A stretch of DNA of 38,371 nt from JBGPRB01 sp964422155 (GCA_964422155.1 CAYQZZ010000013.1:1-38371), one strand, 5' to 3'. Counted from the first letter of the stretch, positions 8,413 through 16,837 are shown. Notes: generated by a model not told the origin, from the sequence alone. Program-made: numbers and translations.

Positions 8413-9444
8413 ATGAAAGCGCTGCGGTGGTACGGTAGAAAAGACCTGCGTTACGTTGATGTACCGGAACCTTCTCCCGGGGTGGGGCAGCTTAAGATAA
8501 AGGTGGCGCTGACCGGTATCTGCGGTACGGACTTGAAGGAATATGCCCTGGGCCCCGTCATGATACCCCCGGATAAAGTCCCCATAACTGTAGGCCACGA
8601 GTTCGCCGGGAAGGTGGCGGCTCTAGGAAAAGGCGTAAAGGATTTCAAGGTCGGCGACCGTGTCAGCGGCGTCGGCAACTACTATTGCGGCGAGTGTTAC
8701 GTCTGCAAAAAGGGCCTTTACAACCTGTGTGTGAATCAGCTATTCACTGGCCTCCACGTGGACGGCTGTATGGCAGAATATTTCGTCATCCCGGTTTATG
8801 CTTGCTATAAACTGCCTGACGCTGTCTCTGATGAATTGGGAGCTATGGTGGAACCTCTGGCGGTAGCCCTTCACGCCATACGTCAGGCCCATGTCCAGGT
8901 CGGGGACACGGTGGCTATCGTGGGGGACGGCACCATCGGACTCTGCGCCCTGCTGGCTGCGAAAGCCGCCGGGGCCTCCGAAGTGTATGTAATCGCCAAA
9001 CACAAAGGCAGAGGCGGACTTGCCGTTAAGATGGGTGCTACGGCTGTTATCTATCTCGACGAAGGGAATCCCGTCAAGAAATTACAGGAACTGACCGGCG
9101 GTCCGGGGACTGACGCCGCCATCGAATGCGTCGGCCACCCGGATACTCCCCAGCTTACCGTGGAGTTGACGCGGCGGGGCGGCATTGCCGTAATCGTCGG
9201 CATCTTCGAGAAACCCGGCACGTTCGATTTTAGTACCATAACGTTCAGCGAGAGAACGATGGTGGGCAACTCCATTTATGTGCACGAGGGTAAAACAGCC
9301 ATCGACTTAATGGCGGATAAAAGAATCGACCCCGCCCCTCTGATTACCTCCATCGTCCCTCTCAAAGATGCCGTCGAAAAGGGATTCGAGGAACTGATTA
9401 GAAACAAGGAAGCCAATATCAAGGTGCTGCTCCGCGTTCCTTGA
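8413..9444 (+). CDS. Zinc-dependent alcohol dehydrogenase ((R,R)-butanediol dehydrogenase / threonine dehydrogenase-like)
   Basis: A 343-residue medium-chain dehydrogenase. The GroES-like half carries the catalytic zinc ligands (C in TGICGTD, H-E in GHEFAG) and the four-cysteine structural zinc site CGECYVCKKGLYNLC. The Rossmann half follows (VAIVGDGTIGLCALLAA). These enzymes oxidise secondary alcohols, polyols or amino alcohols with NAD(P)+; the exact substrate cannot be read. The ATG at 8413 gives the usual start MKALRW; a GTG at 8407 is a weaker alternative. It heads the run leading to the iron alcohol dehydrogenase (56 bases downstream) and mftABC, so it may feed the mycofactocin pool, but its sequence shows no proof of that. 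Confidence 0.9.
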   Translation: MKALRWYGRKDLRYVDVPEPSPGVGQLKIKVALTGICGTDLKEYALGPVMIPPDKVPITVGHEFAGKVAALGKGVKDFKVGDRVSGVGNYYCGECYVCKKGLYNLCVNQLFTGLHVDGCMAEYFVIPVYACYKLPDAVSDELGAMVEPLAVALHAIRQAHVQVGDTVAIVGDGTIGLCALLAAKAAGASEVYVIAKHKGRGGLAVKMGATAVIYLDEGNPVKKLQELTGGPGTDAAIECVGHPDTPQLTVELTRRGGIAVIVGIFEKPGTFDFSTITFSERTMVGNSIYVHEGKTAIDLMADKRIDPAPLITSIVPLKDAVEKGFEELIRNKEANIKVLLRVP

Positions 9445-9500
9445 TGATTTTCCAGAGGTTGGACTACAATATCTGATAGAACTAAACAAGGAGGATAACC

Positions 9501-10712
9501 GTGATAAATAAGGAAATTTTTGAATTCCCCATCATTTACACCAACCCCATTCCCAGGATAGCCCTGGGCTGGGGAGCTTACCAGACGGCAGGCGACGAAT
9601 GCAAAGCTGCCGGCATGAAAAAGGCCTTGATTGTGACCTCGGGGCTTAAGGGAACGGGCATCGTTGAGGAAATCAAGGGTGTCATAAACTACGCCGGCGT
9701 GTCCACGGAAATTTATGATAAAGTGACTACCAATCCCAAGGTTTACCAGGTCATGGAAGCCTATAAAGCCTTCAAGGACGGCCAGTGCGATGGCGTAGTA
9801 GCGGTGGGAGGCGGCAGCTCCATCGATACCGGCAAGGGCGTCCGCGTGGTCGCGGCTAACGGCGGCAAAGACATTACCAACTTTACCGTTTTTCTCGACC
9901 CCCCCTGGGCGGAAACGCTGAAGAAGATGAAGCCCTGCACCATTCCCCAGATTTCGGTGGCGACCACTTCCGGCACTGGGGCCGAGGTTTCTTCCTTCGC
10001 CGCCCTTTCCAATACCAAAGCCAAAATGAAGGTGCTGGTAAGTGCTCCTAATATTCACTCTACTTTAGCCATTATCGACCCCCTGCTGGCCAGACTTCAG
10101 CCGAAGGATATCGCTGCCTGGACAGGCTTCGATGCTATGGCTCACGGCGTCGAGGCGTTCGTCACCAAGGTGCAGAGCCCTTACGCCTATGGCATGCTGC
10201 TGCGGTGCGTCGAGCTCGTCTATAAAAATATCCGCGATTTCACCCACAACCGCATGAATAACATCGCCTGCGAAAGGATGTGCTGGGCAGCCACCATGGG
10301 CGGTATCGCTATCGGCTTCGGTGCCGGCGCCGGGATTGTCCACGGCCTGGGCCACCAGGTTAGCGCCCTCACCGATTGCCATCATGGCCGGATTAACGCT
10401 ATTATGATGCTCGCCGGAGAAAGATATAACCAGCCCGCCATCATCGAGAAATTAGCCGCTTTGACCCGCGCCATGGGCATCGACACGAGAAAAATGACCG
10501 AATGGCAGGCCGCCGACCGCTGGTTCGATGAAATTGAGCAACTTCTCAAAGACCTGGAAATCAAGCCCGGTCACGTTAGCGAGCAGTTCGGACTTCAGGA
10601 GAAGGACCTGGAGCACATCGTCAAGGTATATTCCAACGACTTTTGCAGCCAGGGAAACCCCAAAGATTTCAACCACGATGAGGTGCTCGGTGTGCTGAAA
10701 AGCGCATTATAA
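9501..10712 (+). CDS. Iron-containing alcohol dehydrogenase, methanol/NDMA-oxidoreductase-like, next to mftA
   Basis: A 403-residue group III (iron-type) alcohol dehydrogenase. It shows the cofactor motif GGGSSIDTGK (about residue 103), ATTSGTGAEVSSFA, and metal-ligand regions GFDAMAHGVEAF and GLGHQVSALTDCHHGR. The N-terminal layout (IFEFPIIYTNPIPRIALGWGAY, LIVTSGLKGTGIVEEI) resembles, from memory, actinobacterial methanol:NDMA oxidoreductases, which keep NAD(H) bound and pass electrons to mycofactocin. It lies 73 bases upstream of mftA in the same orientation, so a nicotinoprotein role is a reasonable inference. The GTG start at 9501 is fixed by AAGGAGG with correct spacing. The physiological alcohol is unknown. 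Confidence 0.9.
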   Translation: MINKEIFEFPIIYTNPIPRIALGWGAYQTAGDECKAAGMKKALIVTSGLKGTGIVEEIKGVINYAGVSTEIYDKVTTNPKVYQVMEAYKAFKDGQCDGVVAVGGGSSIDTGKGVRVVAANGGKDITNFTVFLDPPWAETLKKMKPCTIPQISVATTSGTGAEVSSFAALSNTKAKMKVLVSAPNIHSTLAIIDPLLARLQPKDIAAWTGFDAMAHGVEAFVTKVQSPYAYGMLLRCVELVYKNIRDFTHNRMNNIACERMCWAATMGGIAIGFGAGAGIVHGLGHQVSALTDCHHGRINAIMMLAGERYNQPAIIEKLAALTRAMGIDTRKMTEWQAADRWFDEIEQLLKDLEIKPGHVSEQFGLQEKDLEHIVKVYSNDFCSQGNPKDFNHDEVLGVLKSAL

Positions 10713-10720
10713 ATAGATAG

Positions 10721-10750
10721 TCATTGCGAGCGAAGCGAAGCAATCCGTCT
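10721..10750. repeat. REP-like palindromic element (GTCATTGCGAGCGAAGCGAAG type)
   Basis: A short element with ATTGC/GCAAT arms around a GAGCGAAGCGAA core, sitting between the iron alcohol dehydrogenase and mftA. It belongs with the other intergenic palindromes of this window. In mRNA it would make a small hairpin that could separate expression of the dehydrogenase from mftABC. Confidence 0.5.
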
Positions 10751-10785
10751 CTGCGCATTAGCGGGTACAATCAGGAAGGTAAAAA

Positions 10786-10905
10786 ATGAAAAAAGACACT
10801 ACTTTAGCCACCAAAAATGAGAACCAGACCGTGGAAGAACCACAGGTTATCGAAGAAATCGTGGTCGAAGAACTCAGCATCGATGGCGTTTGCGGGGTAT
10901 ATTAA
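10786..10905 (+). CDS. mftA: Mycofactocin precursor peptide MftA
   Basis: A 39-codon gene, easily missed because of its size. The peptide begins MKKDTTLATKNENQTVEE, is rich in acidic residues and ends VEELSIDGVCGVY. That tail matches the invariant MftA C-terminus (IDGMCGVY or IDGVCGVY in known precursors, from memory). In characterised systems MftC, helped by MftB, oxidatively decarboxylates the terminal tyrosine and crosslinks it to the preceding valine; a peptidase then frees the Val-Tyr-derived core that becomes the redox cofactor. A strong Shine-Dalgarno (AGGAAGGT, 10773-10780) precedes the ATG. The mftB start lies two bases after its TAA. The match to the invariant tail and the mftB-mftC neighbours make this assignment firm. 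Confidence 0.95.
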   Translation: MKKDTTLATKNENQTVEEPQVIEEIVVEELSIDGVCGVY

Positions 10906-10907
10906 CC

Positions 10908-11174
10908 GTGTCATATCGCCTGGCCGATAGTGTTCAGGTAAGGAAGGAAGGCTGGGGCTTGCTTTTCTATATACAGTCGCGTCACAAGGTATGCTTTATG
11001 AGAAGCGGCGACTGGCTCTACCCCGCGTATTTTGACGGAACCTGGACGTTCGAAATCATCGTAGATGACATCGTCCGACGCACCGGCACTCCCGCTGAGA
11101 TTATCGAGCGCTCTCTGCCAAAACTTACCAAACACCTGACCTCAAACAGGATGATTGTTGATGAAGTATGCTGA
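10908..11174 (+). CDS. mftB: Mycofactocin biosynthesis chaperone MftB (PqqD-like)
   Basis: An 88-residue PqqD-type RiPP recognition element. It binds the MftA leader and presents the core to the radical SAM enzyme. The sequence (SYRLADSVQVRKEGWGLLFY, then FMRSGDWLYPAYFDG) follows the expected beta-strand plus helical-bundle layout and length for MftB. The most likely start is GTG 10908, two bases after the mftA stop, with GGGG at 10893-10896; an upstream TTG at 10890 would overlap mftA. Its 3' end overlaps mftC by 14 bases, showing tight translational coupling. Confidence 0.88.
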   Translation: MSYRLADSVQVRKEGWGLLFYIQSRHKVCFMRSGDWLYPAYFDGTWTFEIIVDDIVRRTGTPAEIIERSLPKLTKHLTSNRMIVDEVC

Positions 11175-12189
11175 CTGGCCGCTGTCCGCTCCCGTAAATC
11201 TGACCTGGGAAATTACCCACCGGTGCAACCTGAAATGCGTTCACTGCCTCTCCGGCAGCAGCGATGAGTCCCCGGGCGAGCTTGATTTTGAAGAGTGCCG
11301 GGCCATCGTCGACCAGCTGGCGGCATTAAAAGTTTTCGAAATCAATTTCGGCGGCGGAGAGCCGATATTAAAAAACTATTTTCTCCCCTTGTTGCGTTAT
11401 ATTCATGAAAAAGGTATCGTCACCTGCATCAGTACCAACGGCACCGTTCTCACGGACGAGGCGGTAGCCTGTTTTGCCGGCAATCCCCTGGTAAACGTTC
11501 AGGTAAGCCTGGACGGCGCTACGCCGGAAGTCAACGACCGCATACGCGGTCAGGGAACATTCCACCGGATTATCAAGGGGATTGAATTACTGACCGGTAA
11601 AAATATTCCCCTCTCTATCAATACCGTGGTGACCTCCCTGAACTTCATGCAGTTGAGCCAGCTGAAAGAACTGGCGATTTCTTATGGGGCCAGGCTGCGC
11701 GTTTCCAGGTTCCGGCCTTCGGGGCGGGCCCGGGACACTTGGGAAATGCTAAAGTTGAATTCAGCCCAGCTTAGAGAGCTTTCCGAATGGCTCGGCAACG
11801 ACCCCACCATTCTGACCGGCGACTCCTTTTTCTCCATATCACAGGACGGGAGAAGGCAGCTTGGTCTGGATATGTGCGGCGCCTGCAAGATGACCTGCTG
11901 CATCGACCCCTGCGGCTACGTTTATCCCTGTGCCTTCATGCAGGAAAGGGAGTTCTGCGGCGGCAATCTGAGAGAGACTGCTTTTAAAGACATCTGGGAT
12001 AACGCGGCGACCTTCAACTACTTCCGCCGGCTGGAACCCGAAGCCTGCCGCCGGTGCCCGCGCTTCAATAAATGCCGGGGAGGCTGCCCCGCCGTCGCCT
12101 ACTTCGTCAGCCGCGACCTTAACAGCGCCGACCCCGAATGCCTGATTAACTGGAGTCGGGAGGTTTCATCTGCGTCGATTGTTAAATAA
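11161..12189 (+). CDS. mftC: Mycofactocin radical SAM maturase MftC
   Basis: A 342-residue radical SAM/SPASM enzyme. C22-x3-C26-x2-C29 (RCNLKCVHC) binds the SAM-cleaving [4Fe-4S] cluster, and GGGEP is the SAM-binding motif. The C-terminal SPASM domain holds auxiliary-cluster cysteines (CGACKMTCCIDPCGYVYPC and CRRCPRFNKCRGGCPA). MftC catalyses the oxidative decarboxylation of the MftA tyrosine and the Val-Tyr crosslink. The length and the mftA-mftB context separate it from PqqE-like relatives. ATG 11161 is preferred over TTG codons at 11155 and 11158. No MftD or MftE gene follows, unlike many actinobacterial clusters. Confidence 0.92.
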   Translation: MKYADWPLSAPVNLTWEITHRCNLKCVHCLSGSSDESPGELDFEECRAIVDQLAALKVFEINFGGGEPILKNYFLPLLRYIHEKGIVTCISTNGTVLTDEAVACFAGNPLVNVQVSLDGATPEVNDRIRGQGTFHRIIKGIELLTGKNIPLSINTVVTSLNFMQLSQLKELAISYGARLRVSRFRPSGRARDTWEMLKLNSAQLRELSEWLGNDPTILTGDSFFSISQDGRRQLGLDMCGACKMTCCIDPCGYVYPCAFMQEREFCGGNLRETAFKDIWDNAATFNYFRRLEPEACRRCPRFNKCRGGCPAVAYFVSRDLNSADPECLINWSREVSSASIVK

Positions 12190-12420
12190 AATATTTAAGC
12201 TGCCGGAAAACGCCTGCATCTAAATTATTTCTGTCATTCCCGCGCAAGCGGGAATCCATCCCTTTACCCCTCTGTCATTCTGAGCGTAGCGAAGAATCTC
12301 GGTGCGGGGAGGTATCTTCCCCATTTCGTAAAGGGGGACACGAGGGGGATTCCGTAACCCCCATTCAGTCTCCTCTCCCCCCGAGGGAGAGGAATAAGGT
12401 GAGGGGGAAATTCACACACT
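12190..12420. other. Intergenic region rich in G/C-tract repeats, no gene seen
   Basis: The space between mftC and the OYE gene holds two palindromic repeats (listed separately) and then a stretch of G- and C-runs (around 12309-12410, for example CCCCATTTCGTAAAGGGGGA and TCTCCCCCCGAGGGAGAGG) that can form further hairpins. Similar G-run repeats recur at 18036-18235. I see no coding potential. Confidence 0.5.
12232..12300. repeat. Two adjacent intergenic palindromic repeats (TGTCATTC... family)
   Basis: The first copy (12232-12257) has a perfect 8-base stem ATTCCCGC/GCGGGAAT (12236-12243 with 12248-12255). The second (12273-12300) reads TGTCATTCTGAGCGTAGCGA followed by AGAATCTC, with an ATTCT/AGAAT stem. 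Outer ends are conserved across copies in the window while the inner stem differs. Confidence 0.65.
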
Positions 12421-12450
12421 TTCACAAACAATACTCTTAAGCTGTATAAT
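12421..12450 (+). promoter_or_regulatory. Predicted promoter of the FadH/OYE gene
   Basis: TTCACA (12421-12426), an 18-base spacer and a perfect TATAAT (12445-12450), 21 bases before the ATG. This would give a very short leader and suggests the gene has its own transcript instead of relying on mftC read-through. Confidence 0.5.
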
Positions 12451-12470
12451 GGCGTTTGAGAGGTAATGTT

Positions 12471-14426
12471 ATGTACGGGCAATTTAAGTACCTTTTTTCA
12501 CCGCTCCAGATAGGTAAAATAACCGTTCCCAACCGCATCTCCTTTTCCGCCCACCTGACCAATCTCGCCGAGCATAACCTTCCGAGTGAAAGGCTTATGT
12601 ATTATCTAGCGGAGCGGGCTAAAGGCGGCGCCGGCCTGATAATCACTGAGGAGCAGTCCGTGCACCCCACCGACCACGCCTATGAGAAGCTTATCGACGC
12701 CTATAAACCGGAGGTCGTAAACGGCTACCGCCGGATATGCCGCGCCGTCCACGAGTACGAAACGAAAATATTCGCCCAGCTTAACCACAACGGTGGCCAG
12801 GGCGATGGCAGCTATTCCCGCTTGCCTGTGCTGGGACCTTCCCCGGTCCCGGACTTCATGTTCCGGGAAGTGCCCAAGGAAATGGAAATAGAAGATATCC
12901 GGGAAGTCACCGAGTATTTCTGCCGGGTGGCTACCCATGTTCGCGAGGGCGGCTTCGACGGCATCGAGTTGCAAATCGGCCACAGCTCCCTGATGCGGCA
13001 ATTCCTTTCGCCCCTGACCAACCTCCGCACTGACGACTACGGCGGCAGTCTGGAAAACCGCATGAGGTTTCCTTCAGAAGTCATCGGGGCGGTCAGGAAG
13101 ACGGTCGGGCCGGACTTTACGCTGGGAATTCGCCTCTGCGCTGACGAGATGGTACAGGGCGGCTTGACCCTCGATGATACCAGGAAAATGGCGCGTCGTT
13201 TCGAAGCTACGAAAAATATCGACTTTATCGATTTGAGTTTAGCCACCTTTTACAATCTCTACCTTGTCGGCGCCACCATGCACACTCCCCTGGGATATAC
13301 GATTCCCCTGGCCGCCGGCATTAAAAGCGTGGTCAGTCTCCCTGTTTTCTGCACCGGGCGTATTAACGACCCCGTCATGGCCGAAAGGGTGCTGGCTAAC
13401 GGTCAGGCTGACATGATTGGCATGGTACGCGCCCAGATTTGCGACCCCGAGATGGCCAACAAAGCTAAAGAGGGCCGACTGGAAGAAATCCGCTTCTGCG
13501 TCGCCGATAACCAGGGCTGCTACGGGCGGGTAGGCCTTAACAAGAATATCGGCTGTATCCAGAACCCAAATATTGGTTCAGAAAAAACACTGGGAGCCGG
13601 TTCCATCAAACCCGCCCCGATAAAAAAAAGAGTGCTGATTGTCGGTGGAGGCCCGGCCGGCCTGCGCGCCGCCGAGGTTGCCGCCCGGCGCGGCCATAAG
13701 GTGACTCTGTATGAGAAAAAGGACAGGCTGGGAGGCCAGGTCAATATCGCCGCTCTGGGCGCGGGGCGTGAAGAGCTTAAGTCCGTCATCCGCAACTCGG
13801 AAAACCAGCTTAAACTACTGCCGGTGGAAATAGTCTTGAACAAAGAGGTCACCCCGGATTTCATCATGGAACAGAATCCCGACGTGGTGATTATCGCCAC
13901 CGGCGCTGTACCCAAGGAATGCACGCTTCCCGGTGGCGATGGCCCGAATATCTTTAACGTCTGGCAGGTCCTCACCGGCGAGGGGAAAGTCGGGGAAAGA
14001 GTCCTTTTCATCGATAATGACGGCCATCACCAGGCCACGGCTACCGTCGAATTCCTTGCCGACCGGGGTAAAAAAGTCCATATCGTCACCAACTCCCCGA
14101 CTATCGGGTCAGAGCTGGGGCCGACGCAGGACTCGTATTTAACGCACCAGCGCCTGGCGCAGAAAGGCGTTACCTTTACGCCCGACTTCGCCGTCGTGGA
14201 GATAAAAGGCCTTGAGGTAAGAGGCCTCAACTTCTATTCCAACGAATGGAAGACCTTCAGCGATAATGATTCTGTGGTATATGCCATGGGCAACCGGGTG
14301 GAGGACGGACTCTATAAAGCCCTGAAAGGTAAGGTTAAAGAGCTATACAGGATTGGCGACTGCGTGGCGCCGCGTAAAATAGACATGGCGATACTGGAAG
14401 GCGATAAGGTCGGGCGGATGATTTAA
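12471..14426 (+). CDS. Mycofactocin-associated FadH/OYE family oxidoreductase
   Basis: A 651-residue flavoenzyme with the same three-part plan as the one at the window start: an FMN TIM barrel (LFSPLQIGKITVPNRI; QFLSPLTNLRTDDYGGSLEN), a cysteine region, and an FAD/NAD(P) pair (VLIVGGGPAGLRAAEVAARRG). From memory, protein-family collections define FadH/OYE enzymes that track with mycofactocin clusters, and this one lies between mftC and the fix genes, so I assign it there. The cysteine region is unusual: C343-x2-D346-x3-C350-x11-C362, with aspartate where the second cluster cysteine is expected. ATG 12471 with AGAGGT upstream is preferred over TTG 12456. The substrate is unknown. Confidence 0.9.
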   Translation: MYGQFKYLFSPLQIGKITVPNRISFSAHLTNLAEHNLPSERLMYYLAERAKGGAGLIITEEQSVHPTDHAYEKLIDAYKPEVVNGYRRICRAVHEYETKIFAQLNHNGGQGDGSYSRLPVLGPSPVPDFMFREVPKEMEIEDIREVTEYFCRVATHVREGGFDGIELQIGHSSLMRQFLSPLTNLRTDDYGGSLENRMRFPSEVIGAVRKTVGPDFTLGIRLCADEMVQGGLTLDDTRKMARRFEATKNIDFIDLSLATFYNLYLVGATMHTPLGYTIPLAAGIKSVVSLPVFCTGRINDPVMAERVLANGQADMIGMVRAQICDPEMANKAKEGRLEEIRFCVADNQGCYGRVGLNKNIGCIQNPNIGSEKTLGAGSIKPAPIKKRVLIVGGGPAGLRAAEVAARRGHKVTLYEKKDRLGGQVNIAALGAGREELKSVIRNSENQLKLLPVEIVLNKEVTPDFIMEQNPDVVIIATGAVPKECTLPGGDGPNIFNVWQVLTGEGKVGERVLFIDNDGHHQATATVEFLADRGKKVHIVTNSPTIGSELGPTQDSYLTHQRLAQKGVTFTPDFAVVEIKGLEVRGLNFYSNEWKTFSDNDSVVYAMGNRVEDGLYKALKGKVKELYRIGDCVAPRKIDMAILEGDKVGRMI

Positions 14427-14432
14427 TAATAT

Positions 14433-14511
14433 TGTCATTCTGGCGAAGGCCAGAATCCATTATATTACCGCTGTCATTCTGACCCTGAACGTAGTGAAGG
14501 GGAAGAATCTC
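14433..14511. repeat. Two intergenic palindromic repeats (TGTCATTC... family)
   Basis: Copy one (14434-14457) has a perfect 8-base stem ATTCTGGC/GCCAGAAT (14437-14444 with 14449-14456). Copy two (14472-14511) starts TGTCATTCTGACCCTGAACG and ends GGGGAAGAATCTC, with a CCC/GGG inner stem. They fill most of the space between the OYE gene and fixB. Confidence 0.65.
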
Positions 14512-14544
14512 GGGGTTGGGCGGAATAAAAAAGGAAACGTAGTG

Positions 14545-15555
14545 ATGTTAAAAGGCATCTGGGTGCTGCCGGAGATAAACAGTAGCGGCGGAGAAATCAG
14601 CAAACTGAGCCTTGGGCTTCTTTCCGAAGCCAGGAATATCGCGGAAAAGGTCGGCGGCACTGTGACGGCACTGGTGCTCAGCGACCAGAATGAGGACTGC
14701 TCCGGTATTTTCGGTCAGCACGGAGTTGCGAAAGCATATGTCTTCCAGGACCCCCTTTTGAAATATTTCTCAGCCGAGGTTTACGCGGCGGCGCTGCTAC
14801 CGCGGATACAGTTAGATAAACCCTGGCTCTTCCTGATGGGACACACGACCGCCGGTAGAGAGCTGGCACCCCGGCTGGCGGCGCTCCTGGAGACAGGACT
14901 GGTTAGCAATTGTGTGAAAATCGACCTGTCTCAGCCGGAAAATCCGAAATTTTACCGCCCCATTTACGGCGACCAGCTCTACCAGGAAGTCGTTTTCCAG
15001 ACCGACCAGCCGATGCTGGTAACGATTCATCCAAATGCCTTGAATATAACCCCTGCTACCGAAAAAAGACAGGTTATAACGCAGGTCATCGAGTCGAAAC
15101 TGCCTGACGAGTTGATAAAAACCCGGCACCTGGAATTCCTGCCCGCCGATTTTCAAACCGTGGATGTTGCCGAAGCTGAGACCATCGTCTCCGCCGGCAT
15201 GGGGGCGGCTACCGATGAGCTGTTGCCCCTGGTGGAAGAACTGGCGGCGCTAATCGAAGGCGCTATCGGCACCACGAGGCCGGTGGTCGATGAGGGGAAA
15301 ATACCCAGGGAACGCCTGATTGGCCAGACGGGAAAGGTCGTCAGCCCCGATTTCTACCTGGCGCTGGGTATATCCGGAGCGACACATCATGTCGGCGGTA
15401 TCCAGGAGTCGGGCAAGATAGTCTCGATTAACCGCGACCCGCAGGCATCCATCTTCCAGAACTCGGACGCGGGCGCCGCCGCTGACCTCCGGGAAGTTCT
15501 GCCGAAACTGATAGAAAGAATCAAGCGCGCGAAAAGCCATGGCGAAATACTTTGA
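14545..15555 (+). CDS. Electron transfer flavoprotein alpha subunit (FixB-like)
   Basis: A 336-residue ETF alpha/FixB protein. The N-terminal domain (KGIWVLPEINSSGGEISKLS, typical of the family) packs against the beta subunit. The C-terminal FAD-binding domain shows LIGQTGKVVSPDFYLALGIS, GATHHVGGIQESGKIVSIN and the final NSDAGAAADLREVLPKL. With FixA it forms the flavin heterodimer that accepts electrons from dehydrogenases and passes them to FixC. A longer frame from GTG 14494 would run into repeat DNA. The AAGGAAA seven bases before ATG 14545 settles the start. Its 3' end overlaps fixC by 17 bases. Confidence 0.92.
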   Translation: MLKGIWVLPEINSSGGEISKLSLGLLSEARNIAEKVGGTVTALVLSDQNEDCSGIFGQHGVAKAYVFQDPLLKYFSAEVYAAALLPRIQLDKPWLFLMGHTTAGRELAPRLAALLETGLVSNCVKIDLSQPENPKFYRPIYGDQLYQEVVFQTDQPMLVTIHPNALNITPATEKRQVITQVIESKLPDELIKTRHLEFLPADFQTVDVAEAETIVSAGMGAATDELLPLVEELAALIEGAIGTTRPVVDEGKIPRERLIGQTGKVVSPDFYLALGISGATHHVGGIQESGKIVSINRDPQASIFQNSDAGAAADLREVLPKLIERIKRAKSHGEIL

Positions 15556-16837
15556 TGTCATCATCGTGGGGGCAGGACCGGCGGGCAGCCTGGCGGCACT
15601 GAAGCTGGCACGCGCCGGATTTAATATCTGCATGCTGGAGCGGGGCAAATACCCCGGCGCCAAGAACATGTTCGGAGGACTGCTGCATAATACCCCCGTC
15701 CTGAATGAAATGCTGCCCGATTTCCGGGAGCGGGCGCCTTTAGAAAGACATGTGTATAAAAAAGTCCTCGCCTTCATGACCCCGGAATCGGCCATCTCCC
15801 TGAGTTTTGAAAACGAGAACTTCGAACAGCCGCCGTATAACGGCTACACCGTGTTCCGTCCGGCTTTCGATAGCTGGCTCGCCGGGGAAGCCGTGAAAGC
15901 CGGGGCTTTGCTGCTGTGCGACTGCACCGCCGAAGATATTATTAAAAAAGACGGGCAGGTCGTCGGCGTAGCCGTAAAAGGACGGGAAGGGGAAATTAGA
16001 GGTAATATCGTTATCGCCGCCGATGGCGTCCTTTCTTTCCTGACTAAAAAGGCCGGTTTAAGGCAGGACTTCAAATCCTCGGATATGGGCGTGGGCATTA
16101 AGCTGCTCCTGGGACTAAACGAAGAAACTATCAACGAGCGGTTCCACCTCGTGCGGGACCAGGGGGCCGATATCAGCTTCGTCGGCATGACCGATGACAT
16201 GCGGGGCGGCGGCTTCCTCTACACCAACCGCGAGAGCATATCCATCGGTATGGTAGTTCATCTCGACTCCCTGAAAGCGGCCGGCAAAGCTCCATATGAA
16301 GTATTAAATGAATTCTTGCAGCACCCGCAAATCAGAAAGCTCATCAAGGGCGCTGTACCGCTGGAATACTCGGCGCACCTCATCCCCGAGGGCGGCTTTA
16401 ACGCCATGCCGCAGGTCTATACCGACGGCATGATGGTCGCCGGCGATGCCGCCGGACTATGCTATACCAACGGCATCAACCTGGAAGGCATCAATCTGGC
16501 CATGACCTCGGGCGTGCTGGCCGCCGAGACGGCTATTAAAGCCCTGGAGATCGGAGACTTTAGTGCAAAAACACTATCGTTGTACAAAAAGAAGCTGGAT
16601 GACAGCTTTATCATGAAGGATATGAAAACGTTTAAAAACGCCGTCGGTATGATGCACCTGGAACGCCTGTTCCAGACCTACCCGCAGGTTCTCGCCAGTA
16701 TAATGGAAAAAATCTACAGGGTAGAAGGTATGCCCAGGTCGAAGCTTCTGCATCTTGCCCGTAAAGAAGCCTTGAAAGAGATAGGGCTGAAAGACCTGAT
16801 TAAAGACGGCATCAAGATAGGCAGGGCTTTATTATGA
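15539..16837 (+). CDS. FixC-like ETF:quinone oxidoreductase flavoprotein
   Basis: A 432-residue FAD protein of the FixC/ETF-QO family. It has a classic dinucleotide motif (VIIVGAGPAGSLAALKLARAG), the ERGKYPGAKNMFGG segment, and the C-terminal FAD motif GMMVAGDAAGLCYTNGINLE followed by GINLAMTSG. FixC accepts electrons from the FixAB flavoprotein and delivers them, with the FixX ferredoxin, to the quinone pool. It overlaps fixB by 17 bases and fixX by 4 bases (ATGA), so the genes are translated as one unit. Its place between mftC and mftF suggests it could drain electrons from the mycofactocin system, which is inference. Confidence 0.92.
   Translation: MAKYFDVIIVGAGPAGSLAALKLARAGFNICMLERGKYPGAKNMFGGLLHNTPVLNEMLPDFRERAPLERHVYKKVLAFMTPESAISLSFENENFEQPPYNGYTVFRPAFDSWLAGEAVKAGALLLCDCTAEDIIKKDGQVVGVAVKGREGEIRGNIVIAADGVLSFLTKKAGLRQDFKSSDMGVGIKLLLGLNEETINERFHLVRDQGADISFVGMTDDMRGGGFLYTNRESISIGMVVHLDSLKAAGKAPYEVLNEFLQHPQIRKLIKGAVPLEYSAHLIPEGGFNAMPQVYTDGMMVAGDAAGLCYTNGINLEGINLAMTSGVLAAETAIKALEIGDFSAKTLSLYKKKLDDSFIMKDMKTFKNAVGMMHLERLFQTYPQVLASIMEKIYRVEGMPRSKLLHLARKEALKEIGLKDLIKDGIKIGRALL

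Noticed and set aside
9276..10058. 260-residue minus-strand open frame opposite the alcohol dehydrogenases
   Set aside because: It crosses two well-supported genes on the other strand and has no recognisable domain.
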